Below are positions 1 through 7,567 of a stretch of 14,874 bases of DNA, in pieces. The position numbers were made by a program, and so were the translations under genes. Where the stretch lies: assembly GCA_016295505.1 (NCBI GenBank), contig JAEDLC010000039.1:1-14874 (forward strand), read 5' to 3'. This stretch comes from Dorea sp. Lineage in GTDB: Bacteria > Bacillota_A > Clostridia > Lachnospirales > Lachnospiraceae. The notes under the pieces are model-generated. The model was not told where the DNA came from, did no database searches, and saw nothing but the letters and a program-made list of their open reading frames with translations. Position 1 is the stretch's first letter. Every line of letters starts with the position of its first letter.

Positions 1-27
1 AACGTATGTGCAATTCTGAAAATTGAA

Positions 28-66
28 GGCGAGGTTGCTTTTTGCAGCTTCGTCATTTTCTTTTTT
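28..66 (+). terminator. Terminator-like hairpin ahead of the first operon
   Basis: An 11-bp stem (28-38 with 44-54, three G-U pairs) closes a TTTTT loop and is followed by a T-rich run at 55-66. It has the shape of an intrinsic terminator. It may end a gene left of the window, or act as a leader attenuator for the operon starting at 110. Only 43 bases separate it from the first start codon, so the operon promoter either overlaps it or lies outside the window. Confidence 0.5.
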
Positions 67-71
67 AGAAT
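42..71 (+). promoter_or_regulatory. Weak candidate promoter for the 110-5360 operon
   Basis: TTGCAG (42-47) and TAGAAT (66-71) are spaced by 18 bases, giving a possible sigma-A promoter with a start near 78 and a strong AAGGAGG ribosome site at 95-101. The -35 box matches only at TTG and lies inside the right arm of the hairpin at 28-54. The call is tentative: the operon could instead be transcribed from further upstream. Confidence 0.3.
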
Positions 72-109
72 GAAATGATCAGTTTGCATGAAAAAAGGAG
101 GAAGGAACT

Positions 110-1174
110 ATGGAACTGAGGTTGGGATTTGAACCGCGTAATGAGTATTTGTCTTATGAGACATGGAAAGGGGCAATGGTATTATTAAGAGATGTCATGC
201 TTGTAAAACCGGGTGAGAATGTACTTGTTACCGGTGATACCTCCAGCGACCGTCGTATCATGGAAGCATTTTCGGCTGCAGCATATGCATTGGATGCAAT
301 TCCGGTGTGCATTACGTATCCGACTGCTCCGGTATCTCTGCTGGATCCACCGAAACCGATTCAGGCCGCTGCAATGGAGGCAGATGTATGGTTTGAATGT
401 GCGTACCAGACAGTTCAGCATACGTTGTCATGGCAGGCCGCTATCAAGAACGGTGTAAGATATATGTGCCTGACCGGTATGGATGTTGATATGCTGACCA
501 GATGTGTTGCAAATGTAGAGTATGATGCCATGATCGAATTTGGCGAGTATCTGAAAGCAACCATCGAAAAAGTAGACAAAATTGAAGTTAAGAGTGCAAA
601 CGGAACGAATCTGGTTGCTCGTCAGAGCGGAAGAAAGGTACGTCATTCCGGACAGAGAGGAACGATCAAAGGATATCCGTTTATGTTGGGCGGACAGATC
701 AGCTGGTGTCCTCTGGAGTCTACGATCAATGGAACACTGGTACTGGACGGAGCCCTGTGGCCACCGGCAGATATCTGTATCCTGCAGGATCCGATCAAAC
801 TGACTCTTGAAAATGGTGTTGTTACCAATATCGAAGGCGGCAGAGATGCGGCAAGAATGAAAGCATGGATCGAATCCTACAATGATCCGGCATGTTATCG
901 TCTGGCACATTATTCTCTTGGATTTAATCCGGGAGTTACAGCACCGACCGGAAGAATTGTAGAAGACGAAAGAGTATTTGGCGGTATCGAATTTGGAATC
1001 GGAAGCCAGGGTGCGGCAATCATGGGAGAAAAGTGGGATGCACCGAGCCACACAGACGGAACGATCCTGAAACCGACACTTATATTTGATGATGTTGTAT
1101 TTGAAGAAAATGGTATTTATCTTGATGAGAAGGCAAGAGAGCTTTGCCGCAGAATGAAAGTGGCAGGATATTAG
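110..1174 (+). CDS. M29 aminopeptidase/NicX superfamily metalloenzyme, copy 1
   Basis: A soluble 354-residue protein with no signal peptide. The C-terminal half carries the superfamily's metal-site pattern: E203 in an E-S-T-I-N-G-T-L segment, H267 in AHYSLGFNPG, E294 in GGIEFGIGSQ, and H314/D316 in PSHTDG. From memory, M29 aminopeptidases have Glu at the H267 position and His at the E294 position, whereas NicX (2,5-dihydroxypyridine dioxygenase) binds Fe(II) with His/His/Asp at positions matching H267, H314 and D316. The segment around 229-276 also reads like NicX. Automated annotation would probably say leucyl aminopeptidase; the real reaction is unknown. A ring-cleaving dioxygenase is unlikely in an anaerobe, so a metal-dependent hydrolase acting on a peptide or amide is my guess. 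The start has a strong AAGGAGG site at 95-101. It is the first of two tandem paralogues in an operon with a transporter and a dipeptidase. Confidence 0.8.
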   Translation: MELRLGFEPRNEYLSYETWKGAMVLLRDVMLVKPGENVLVTGDTSSDRRIMEAFSAAAYALDAIPVCITYPTAPVSLLDPPKPIQAAAMEADVWFECAYQTVQHTLSWQAAIKNGVRYMCLTGMDVDMLTRCVANVEYDAMIEFGEYLKATIEKVDKIEVKSANGTNLVARQSGRKVRHSGQRGTIKGYPFMLGGQISWCPLESTINGTLVLDGALWPPADICILQDPIKLTLENGVVTNIEGGRDAARMKAWIESYNDPACYRLAHYSLGFNPGVTAPTGRIVEDERVFGGIEFGIGSQGAAIMGEKWDAPSHTDGTILKPTLIFDDVVFEENGIYLDEKARELCRRMKVAGY

Positions 1175-1185
1175 GAGGTGCGAAC

Positions 1186-2250
1186 ATGGAACTTCGTTTG
1201 GGGTTTGAACCGTTAGACGGATATCTGAAATATGAACTGTACAAAGGAGCGATGAAGCTGGTTGGCGATGTAATGCTTGCAAAACCGGGTGAAACGGTAA
1301 TGATCACAGCAGATACCTCGTCAGATATGAGAGTTGCCAATGCAATCGCAGCGGCAGCACACGCGATCGATGCGGTTCCGGTTCTGGTCGAATATCCGAC
1401 AGCAAAAGAGACCTGTATCGATCCACCGAAGACGCTGCAGGCAGCAGCCTGTGAAGCGGATGTCTGGATTGAACTTGCCGATAAAAATGTACAGCATTGT
1501 CTTTCCTGGCAGAAAGCCTTATCCTGTGGCTGTCGTTACACCTGCTTGACAGGTATGGATGTTGACATGATCGTAAGATGCATCACCAATGTAGACTACG
1601 ATCTGGTCATCAAGATGGGCGAGACCATGAAAGCAATCATAGAAAAGGCAAATACAGTACAGATTCTCAGCAAAAATGGAACGAATCTGTATGGAGAGAT
1701 GCAGGGAAGAAAGGTTCGCCATTCCGGAAGAAGAGCGATTGAAAAGGGACAGTCCAATATGATGTGCGGACAGATCAGCTGGAACTGCATGGAGTCTACC
1801 ATCAATGGAACACTGGTGTTTGACGGTGCACTGTGGCCGCCGGCAGAGATCGGACTGTTAAAATCTCCTGTGAAGCTGACGGTAGAGAACGGTGTTGTTA
1901 CGAAAGTTGAAGGAGACAGAGATGCAGATATCTTCCGTGACTGGCTGGCGGGATATAATCACCCGGCATCCTACAGAGTTGCACATTATTCTCTTGGATT
2001 TAATCCGGGAGTTATGTCACCGACCGGAAGAATCGTTGAAGATGAAAGGGTATTTGGAGGCATTGAATTCGGTATTGGAAGTCAGGGTGCATCTATTCTG
2101 GCTGAAAAGTGGGATGCACCAAGTCATACAGACGGCACCATATTAAAACCAACGATCATTCTGGACGGAGAGATATTTGAAGAAGATGGTGTATATATGC
2201 ATCCGGAGGTAAGAAAGATATGTAAGGAACTTGGCGTAGCCGGATATTGA
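1186..2250 (+). CDS. M29 aminopeptidase/NicX superfamily metalloenzyme, copy 2
   Basis: Also 354 residues, aligning to the preceding protein without a single gap, at about 64% identity by hand count. All putative metal residues sit at the same positions: E203, H267, E294, H314, D316. The frame opens 42 bases earlier at 1144, but ATG 1186 is preferred. Its AGGAGG site (1173-1178) overlaps the stop codon of the upstream gene, and starting here makes both paralogues begin with the same MELRLGFEP sequence. The tight 11-base gap means co-transcription and probable translational coupling. The pair may form a mixed oligomer or have split substrates. Differences cluster at residues 11-26, 151-160 and 341-350, while 281-300 and 311-320 are identical. 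The reaction is unknown, as for copy 1. Confidence 0.8.
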   Translation: MELRLGFEPLDGYLKYELYKGAMKLVGDVMLAKPGETVMITADTSSDMRVANAIAAAAHAIDAVPVLVEYPTAKETCIDPPKTLQAAACEADVWIELADKNVQHCLSWQKALSCGCRYTCLTGMDVDMIVRCITNVDYDLVIKMGETMKAIIEKANTVQILSKNGTNLYGEMQGRKVRHSGRRAIEKGQSNMMCGQISWNCMESTINGTLVFDGALWPPAEIGLLKSPVKLTVENGVVTKVEGDRDADIFRDWLAGYNHPASYRVAHYSLGFNPGVMSPTGRIVEDERVFGGIEFGIGSQGASILAEKWDAPSHTDGTILKPTIILDGEIFEEDGVYMHPEVRKICKELGVAGY

Positions 2251-2276
2251 TCCGGATTTCTAAAGGAGAAGGGTAT

Positions 2277-3953
2277 ATGGCAGAAGAAAAAAAGAAATTT
2301 AATAGTGATGAAGAACTGATAGAGTATTATTGTTCCCAGGAACATCCAAAAACATTTAACCCTGCAATTATTGTCGTAATCTTACTGACATCTATACTTG
2401 GTGCGATCATCGGTATGGAGCTGATCGTAAGATTCGGACTCAGTACAAACTCATCGATCATCGGTGCGCTGATTGCGGTTATCATCGGTATGATCCCGCT
2501 GGGATTCACCAAAAAGTTTAAGAATATCCATACACAGAATATCATTGAAACTGCAATTTCCTGTGCGACATTCGGAGCAGGAAATGTGCTGATGGTATGT
2601 GTATCTGTAATCTGGGTATTTGATCGTCCGGAGATGTGTACTGGTATTCTGGTCGGAGGTGTCATTGCATTTCTGATTGATATTACTATGATGTACTGGA
2701 TGTTTGATACACCACTTATGGGGGCTAATGAGGCATGGCCGATCGGTATCGCGACTGCAGAGACGATTCTTGCGGCAGCGGAACTTGGTAAAAAGGCAGT
2801 GCTTCTGGTAACCGGTATTGTGGCAGGTATTGCCGGAACATGGGTTGGACTTCCGATGGATATTATCGGTGTGTGTGGTCTGGGTAATATTGTTGCACTG
2901 ACTGCATTCTGTATCGGTCTGATCTGCAATGGTTACTGGGAAAGCTGGTTTGGATATACGCTTGGTACTTATTACGTACCACAGGGTGTCATGGTTGGAG
3001 CAGGTATGATCGCTCTGATCCAGTCCGCAATTCTGATTCGCAAAAAGTACAAAGAAAAGAGTGAAGCGAAGAAGAAAGAGGAAGCAAAAGAAACAACAGA
3101 AGAAAAAGAAGTCTATGTATATTCCAGATCTGCAGAAGATATGTCAAAGGCTCTGACAAAGGGTATGGTTCTCTATATCATCGGTGCGATCGTTATGGCA
3201 GTGATCGGTGGACTGGTAGCCGAGATGAGTCCGGTGAAGCTGGTAATCTGGGTAGTATATGCAATGATTGCAGCACTGGTTTCTGAGATCCTTGTAGGTA
3301 TCTCGGCTATGCATTCCGGTTATTTCCCGGCAATGGCAACTGTAATTATCTTCCTTGTACTCGGTATGTTTATTGGATTCCCGCCGGAAGCACTTGCATT
3401 CCTGGCTGGTTATGCGGCATGTACAGGTCCTGCATTTGCCGACATGGGTTATGACCTGAAGACCGGATGGATCTTAAGAGGAAAAGGAAAGAATCAGAAG
3501 TTTGAAGTAGAAGGAAGAAAGCAGCAGTACTTCGCAGAGCTCGTGGGCGCAGCAGTAGCAATCGTTGCAGTATTTATCTTCTATAAATCTTACTTCATGG
3601 CAGGAAGAATTCCGCCGGTGGCAGCAGTGTATAAATCTACAATTGAAGCAGGTGTAGATGCCGTTGTATTGCGTTATATCCTGATCTTTGCCTGCCTTGG
3701 TGGTGTGATTCAGCTGATCAGCGGACTGAAACGACAGATTGGTATCATGTTTGCAGCAGGACTTCTGATCATGAATCCGAAAGCAGGTGTTGCAGGACTC
3801 ATCTTCCTGGCTGTTCGCTTTATCATTGAGAAGAAGTTCGGTGAAGAAGGAACGAAGAACCTGAACGTATTGTCAGCCGGACTGATCGCCGGTTCTGCAC
3901 TCTTCTCATTCTTTACCAATACGTTCAAACTGGTGAAGAAACCAACAGAGTAA
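2277..3953 (+). CDS. OPT/YSL-family transporter
   Basis: A 558-residue polytopic membrane protein of the oligopeptide transporter (OPT) family, whose members import peptides or metal-chelate complexes with cations. It has a charged cytosolic N-terminus (about 1-27) and many hydrophobic helices in two blocks (about 28-253 and 294-549). A Lys/Glu-rich loop at about 256-290 separates the blocks. Family-like segments include GANEAWPIGIATAET (149-163), FADMGYDLKTGW (387-398), and GLIAGSALFSF near the C-terminus. ATG 2277 is chosen over an upstream TTG at 2247 because AAAGGAG (2262-2268) is correctly spaced from it and the TTG lies inside the preceding gene. The neighbours, two metalloenzymes upstream and a dipeptidase downstream, suggest it brings in the compound they degrade. 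The substrate cannot be read from sequence. Confidence 0.82.
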   Translation: MAEEKKKFNSDEELIEYYCSQEHPKTFNPAIIVVILLTSILGAIIGMELIVRFGLSTNSSIIGALIAVIIGMIPLGFTKKFKNIHTQNIIETAISCATFGAGNVLMVCVSVIWVFDRPEMCTGILVGGVIAFLIDITMMYWMFDTPLMGANEAWPIGIATAETILAAAELGKKAVLLVTGIVAGIAGTWVGLPMDIIGVCGLGNIVALTAFCIGLICNGYWESWFGYTLGTYYVPQGVMVGAGMIALIQSAILIRKKYKEKSEAKKKEEAKETTEEKEVYVYSRSAEDMSKALTKGMVLYIIGAIVMAVIGGLVAEMSPVKLVIWVVYAMIAALVSEILVGISAMHSGYFPAMATVIIFLVLGMFIGFPPEALAFLAGYAACTGPAFADMGYDLKTGWILRGKGKNQKFEVEGRKQQYFAELVGAAVAIVAVFIFYKSYFMAGRIPPVAAVYKSTIEAGVDAVVLRYILIFACLGGVIQLISGLKRQIGIMFAAGLLIMNPKAGVAGLIFLAVRFIIEKKFGEEGTKNLNVLSAGLIAGSALFSFFTNTFKLVKKPTE

Positions 3954-3965
3954 TGGGAGTAAAAG

Positions 3966-5360
3966 ATGGAAATAGTATTAGATTCGTTGATAGACAGCTA
4001 TAAAGAGGAGATGCTGCAATCTGTACAGGAACTGATTCGGATTCCTAGTGTGATTGATGCAGATACAGGAAGAGAGGGAGCGCCGTTTGGAGAGAGTATT
4101 CAGACTGCATTAAAAACCGTGCTCCGGTTATCTGCAGATATGGGATTTGAAACCAGGGAATATGATGGCTATGCAGGTTCTGTCCGATATGGAACGGAAG
4201 GAAAAGAAATCGGAATTCTTTCTCATATTGACGTGGTTCCGCCCGGAAACGGGTGGAGCCGTCACCCATTTGACCCGGTGATTGAAGATGGAAAACTGTA
4301 TGGAAGAGGAAGCCTGGATGACAAGGGACCGATGGTAGCGGCGCTCTATGCGATGAAAGCTGTAAAAGAAAGTGGACTTCCGGTTTCCAATCATGTGAAT
4401 CACATCATCGGATGTGATGAAGAAACCGGACACAGATGCATTAAGTATTATCTGACCAAAGAGAAAAGCCCGGATATGGGCTTCTCTCCGGATGGATCAT
4501 TCTCCGTCATCCATGCGGAGAAGGGAATACTCCGGTTCCGGATTCAGACAGAGTGGAAAGAGGCTGATACAGGGTGCCTGCATGTGAAAAGTCTGAATTG
4601 TGGAACTGTAGTAAATGCGGTTCCCAATTGTGCCAATGTACATCTGAGTGGTCCGAAAGATGAACTGGATGCGGTTCAGAAGAGATTTCTCGAAACCGGT
4701 GAGATGGAAAACTGTACGATGGAAGATGATTGTCTGAGTCTTAACTTCCGCGGCGTGAGCGCCCATGCCATGCAGCCATGGCTTGGGAAAAATGCAATCT
4801 TACCTATGGTAGAGTTCTTAAGAGATGTATCTTTGCCGGAAGAAGAAGCACAATTCTTTGAAGCACTGCATGCGTTATTTGCAGATGGATGGGAAGGCAG
4901 AAACATGGGAATTGCCTGTGAAGATCAACTGTCCGGAAAATTAAGTATGAATCTGGGAATTTTAAAACTGGAGGATAGGCAGTGCGATCTGAAGGTAGAT
5001 GTACGTTGCCCGGTCCATGTAGATCTCAATATGATCTGGAAGACGATTGAATTAAATTGCAGGAAATATGAATTAAAAGCGGAATACTGGCAGAAGAGAC
5101 CTCCACTCTATATTCCGAAAGAGGCAGAACTTGTACAGATCCTTTTAAATGTGTTCAATGAGATGACAGGAATGCAGGAAGAACCAATTGTGATTGGCGG
5201 CGGAACCTATTGCCGGGATGTGGAAAACTTTGCTTCTTTTGGACCGGTATTTCCGGGCGAGCCGGAGCTTGCACATGAAGCGGATGAGTATATTGCAGTG
5301 GATCGTCTGGTTGAGACGGCGAAGATCTATGCACAGGCATTGTATATGCTTATGAAATAA
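3966..5360 (+). CDS. M20 family dipeptidase (PepV/Sapep-like)
   Basis: A 464-residue cytosolic di-zinc peptidase. The M20 ligands are all visible: H87 in LSHIDVVP, D119 in GSLDDKG, catalytic E152 and ligand E153 in GCDEETGH, D176 in SPDGSF, and H437 in ELAHEADE. H267 in GVSAHAMQP matches the conserved lid-domain histidine, and GGGTY at 411-415 is the typical C-terminal substrate loop. Length and ligand spacing fit lactobacillal PepV, which cleaves dipeptides and related N-terminal beta-Ala or D-Ala compounds. ATG 3966 follows the transporter stop by 12 bases with a modest GGGAG site. As the last gene of the operon it probably cleaves dipeptides delivered by the OPT transporter or released by the two upstream enzymes. 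The exact specificity is inferred. Confidence 0.9.
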   Translation: MEIVLDSLIDSYKEEMLQSVQELIRIPSVIDADTGREGAPFGESIQTALKTVLRLSADMGFETREYDGYAGSVRYGTEGKEIGILSHIDVVPPGNGWSRHPFDPVIEDGKLYGRGSLDDKGPMVAALYAMKAVKESGLPVSNHVNHIIGCDEETGHRCIKYYLTKEKSPDMGFSPDGSFSVIHAEKGILRFRIQTEWKEADTGCLHVKSLNCGTVVNAVPNCANVHLSGPKDELDAVQKRFLETGEMENCTMEDDCLSLNFRGVSAHAMQPWLGKNAILPMVEFLRDVSLPEEEAQFFEALHALFADGWEGRNMGIACEDQLSGKLSMNLGILKLEDRQCDLKVDVRCPVHVDLNMIWKTIELNCRKYELKAEYWQKRPPLYIPKEAELVQILLNVFNEMTGMQEEPIVIGGGTYCRDVENFASFGPVFPGEPELAHEADEYIAVDRLVETAKIYAQALYMLMK

Positions 5361-5377
5361 TGTTCAATTTTGAGATG

Positions 5378-5420
5378 GAGAACCGATGCTGATGAGGGCA
5401 TGCACCGGTTCTCTATTATA
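5378..5420 (+). terminator. Probable terminator of the transporter/dipeptidase operon
   Basis: GAGAACCG (5378-5385) pairs perfectly with CGGTTCTC (5406-5413), with further ATGC/GCAT pairing inside. It starts 18 bases after the dipeptidase stop. The tail (TATTATATTA) is AT-rich rather than a clean T-run, so its efficiency is uncertain. Confidence 0.6.
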
Positions 5421-5493
5421 TTACAATATGTTGTTAATAAAATAACGATAAAAATATGAGATAAAAATAAGTTAAAAAAATATCAATAATGTA

Positions 5494-5522
5494 TTTTCAA
5501 ATGTATATAGCAGGTGTATAAT
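5494..5522 (+). promoter_or_regulatory. Sigma-A promoter of the phosphotransferase gene
   Basis: A perfect TATAAT (5517-5522) lies 17 bases after TTTTCA (5494-5499), and a very AT-rich stretch upstream (about 5440-5493) could act as an UP element. The predicted start near 5529 gives a leader of about 40 bases. I see no riboswitch in the 210-base gap. Confidence 0.7.
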
Positions 5523-5570
5523 GCAGATAACGACAATTGAACGAACGAAATACAGTCAGGAGGGATATCT

Positions 5571-6326
5571 ATGAAAACGGAAAATGCCAAGGTAATTGTA
5601 AAACGTCCTTATAAAGAAGTTTACAAAACAGAAGAAGGTATCGTGAAAGTATTTGAAAAGACGCATCCGAAATCAGCAGTTTTCAATGAAGCGCTGAACA
5701 CAGTGCGAGTGGAAGAAACAGGACTTGAGATACCGAAGTTAAAAGAAGTGACTCAGATTGACGGAAAGTGGGCGCTGGTGATTGAATATAAGGACGGAAA
5801 GACACTGGAAGAAATGATGAAGGTAGACCATGACAATCTGGAAAAGTATATGTCAGATTTCGTGGATCTGCAGTTGAAAGTACACGAAAAGAAGGCTCCG
5901 ATGCTGATGAAACTGAAGGATAAGCTTGCAAAACAGATTAATCAGCTGAAGGCTCTGGACGCTACACAGAGATATGAACTTCTGACACGCCTGGAAAGTA
6001 TGCCGAAACATGACAAACTATGTCATGGTGATTTTAATCCGAGTAATGTGATCGTAGGAAAGAATGGTAAGATGACGGTAGTGGACTGGGCACATGCAAC
6101 ACAGGGAAATGCAAGTGCGGATGCAGCGATGACTTATCTGCTTTTTGCATTGAAAGATCAGGAAACAGCAGACTTGTATCTGAAGTTGTTCTGTAAGAAG
6201 AGTGATACGGCAAAACAGTATGTGCAGCAGTGGCTTCCGATCGTGGCAGCATCTCAGCTGGAGAAGGAGAATGAACTGGAAAAAGACTTTCTTTTGAAAT
6301 GGATTGATGTTATGGATTACCAGTAA
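5571..6326 (+). CDS. APH/choline-kinase-fold phosphotransferase
   Basis: A 251-residue cytosolic protein with the aminoglycoside-phosphotransferase-like kinase fold. Features in order: likely ATP-binding lysine K26 in GIVKVF; a hinge around LVIEYKDGKTL (69-79); catalytic loop HGDFNPSNV (152-160) with D154 as base and N159 as metal ligand; and VVDW (170-173), whose D172 corresponds to the DFG aspartate. Members phosphorylate small molecules such as choline, amino sugars, homoserine or aminoglycosides. Nothing here indicates which, and chromosomal copies in gut Clostridia are usually not resistance genes. It is Lys/Glu-rich and single-gene, with its own promoter, an AGGAGGG ribosome site just before ATG 5571, and a terminator shared with the opposing gene. 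Confidence 0.82.
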   Translation: MKTENAKVIVKRPYKEVYKTEEGIVKVFEKTHPKSAVFNEALNTVRVEETGLEIPKLKEVTQIDGKWALVIEYKDGKTLEEMMKVDHDNLEKYMSDFVDLQLKVHEKKAPMLMKLKDKLAKQINQLKALDATQRYELLTRLESMPKHDKLCHGDFNPSNVIVGKNGKMTVVDWAHATQGNASADAAMTYLLFALKDQETADLYLKLFCKKSDTAKQYVQQWLPIVAASQLEKENELEKDFLLKWIDVMDYQ

Positions 6327-6332
6327 AAAATA

Positions 6333-6369
6333 AGGACTGTCGGAATTCATTTCGACAGTCCTGTTTTTT
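6333..6369. terminator. Two-way terminator between convergent genes
   Basis: AGGACTGTCG (6333-6342) pairs perfectly with CGACAGTCCT (6353-6362). It is followed by six T on the + strand (6364-6369) and preceded by an A-rich stretch that reads as a T-run on the - strand. It therefore serves the phosphotransferase gene and the opposing cell-wall hydrolase gene. Confidence 0.88.
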
Positions 6370-6388
6370 ACTGCATATTTTCAGTTGT

Positions 6389-7456
6389 TTAGAAGAATAC
6401 ATTGCCCGCAATATTGATTCCGGATACCCCGGTAGATGCGGATCGGAACTGGTAGCAGTTGATGACTGCTGAATGTCTGGCGCCGTTAAGGGCATCCTGA
6501 GCTACCGTGTATGCAGTAGCAGATGCGCCACTGGCAAGTACTCTGTTCAGTGAACCGTTCCATGTAGGTGCAAACTGGCCGGACTGATAGATGACGCCCT
6601 GCAGTGTGTTTGGATACAGTGGACTGGCAAGTCGGTTCATGATTACGGTTGCGACTGCCAGCATTCCATCGTAACCGCCGGCTTCACATTGAAGAATGGC
6701 TGCTAACAGAGCTACATCCGTGGTGGAAGCGGGAACAGAAGGCTGATTCTGAGAGCCGTTGTTCGTATTATTTCCGTTGGACGGAGTGACAGGTCCCGGA
6801 GAGGAGTTATTCTGTGCATTCTTCAGTGCTTCTTCCGCAGCTTTCGCGCGTTCCAGCTGTGCCTGATAATCGGCAAGCTCCGAAGAAGTGGAGGAGATCT
6901 TGGAATTCAGTTCCTCCTGCTTTGCGGTGAGGTTTGCTTCAAGCTCCGTAAGTTCTCCCTGCTTTTCTGTCAGTTCATTTTGCTTCTTTTCTACGCTTTT
7001 TCGCGCATCCTTTAATTCGTCCAGCATAGACCGGTCATATTCACTGATCGTAGTAACGTATTCTGCTTTGTTCAGAAAATCGCTCATATTTTCCGATGAG
7101 AATAATATCTGTATCAGTGAAACGCTGCCGCCTTCATACATAAACTGAATACGATCTTTCATAGATTCATATTGAAGGTCCTCATTTAACTGAGCGGACG
7201 CGAGATCAAGCTTGGACTTTTCGATTTCTGCAGATAATTCCTCAACCTGTTCGGATGCGGAATCCAGTTCCTGGCTTAAAGCAGCCAGCTGACTGTTCAG
7301 ATCATCTAACTCATTCTGCAGATCAGACGTCTTGTCTTTCAGAGTAGTCGTCGATGGTGCCGAATAAACACGAGTGGTAGTGGAAGCAATGGTTACAGCA
7401 CAGATGGCAAGTGCAAGAGCTGAGCGTAATACATGTTTCTTTTTCCTGCTAATCAT
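6389..7456 (-). CDS. Secreted coiled-coil cell wall hydrolase (SleB/Hydrolase_2 type)
   Basis: A 355-residue exported protein. Residues 1-33 form a signal peptide (RKKK, then a hydrophobic core, likely cut after YSA). Two long coiled coils (about 40-105 and 145-215) flank a hinge with SLIQILFSSENMSDFLNKAEYV (split 113-127 and 128-134), a pattern typical of PcsB/CwlO-type N-terminal domains. A Pro/Asn/Ser/Gly linker (about 216-245) leads to a SleB-like Hydrolase_2 domain (about 247-355). E258 in QCEAGG is the likely catalytic glutamate, followed by AVATVIMNR and QFAPTWNG. The enzyme probably cleaves peptidoglycan as a lytic transglycosylase or amidase during growth or division; the coiled coil suggests control by an FtsEX-type partner, not seen here. 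The AAAGGAT site at 7463-7469 supports the ATG at 7456. Confidence 0.87.
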   Translation of the reverse strand: MISRKKKHVLRSALALAICAVTIASTTTRVYSAPSTTTLKDKTSDLQNELDDLNSQLAALSQELDSASEQVEELSAEIEKSKLDLASAQLNEDLQYESMKDRIQFMYEGGSVSLIQILFSSENMSDFLNKAEYVTTISEYDRSMLDELKDARKSVEKKQNELTEKQGELTELEANLTAKQEELNSKISSTSSELADYQAQLERAKAAEEALKNAQNNSSPGPVTPSNGNNTNNGSQNQPSVPASTTDVALLAAILQCEAGGYDGMLAVATVIMNRLASPLYPNTLQGVIYQSGQFAPTWNGSLNRVLASGASATAYTVAQDALNGARHSAVINCYQFRSASTGVSGINIAGNVFF

Positions 7457-7490
7457 ATTTTTATCCTTTCATAATTCCATATGTTTAATT

Positions 7491-7532
7491 ATTATACAAC
7501 AAATTGCTTTATAAAGCAATTTTTGTTAGAAT
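7491..7532. promoter_or_regulatory. Back-to-back divergent promoters within a 22-bp palindrome
   Basis: Bases 7501-7522 are a perfect palindrome with half-site AAATTGCTTTA. On the + strand, TTGCTT (7504-7509) is 17 bases before TAGAAT (7527-7532). On the - strand, the mirror TTGCTT (7519-7514) is 17 bases before TATAAT (7496-7491). The two -35 boxes are thus the arms of the palindrome, and polymerase could occupy only one side at a time. A dimeric regulator could also bind here. It drives the 7568-9812 operon (+) and the cell-wall hydrolase (-). Confidence 0.65.
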
Positions 7533-7567
7533 AGAAATTGAAAATATATTTGCGAGGGACAAGATCT

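Noticed and set aside
1144..1185. Earlier start for the second NicX/M29-like protein
   Set aside because: It would lie inside the first gene and lacks a ribosome site. ATG 1186 has AGGAGG and matches the paralogue's N-terminus.
428..1340. Long open frames on the - strand across the paralogous enzymes
   Set aside because: Unnatural composition (many Cys/His/Ser/Arg), no ribosome site, and fully overlapped by well-supported + strand genes.
5414..5570. Possible riboswitch or small RNA before the phosphotransferase gene
   Set aside because: The promoter leaves a leader of only about 40 bases, and the rest is simple AT-rich sequence without stable structure.
5571..6326. Aminoglycoside resistance gene
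   Set aside because: Only the general kinase-fold motifs are present, there is no mobile context, and chromosomal relatives of unknown substrate are common.
7501..7530. Reading the 22-bp palindrome with its T-run as an intrinsic terminator
   Set aside because: It lies between two divergent gene starts with nothing to terminate, its stem is AT-rich, and it coincides with well-spaced promoter boxes.
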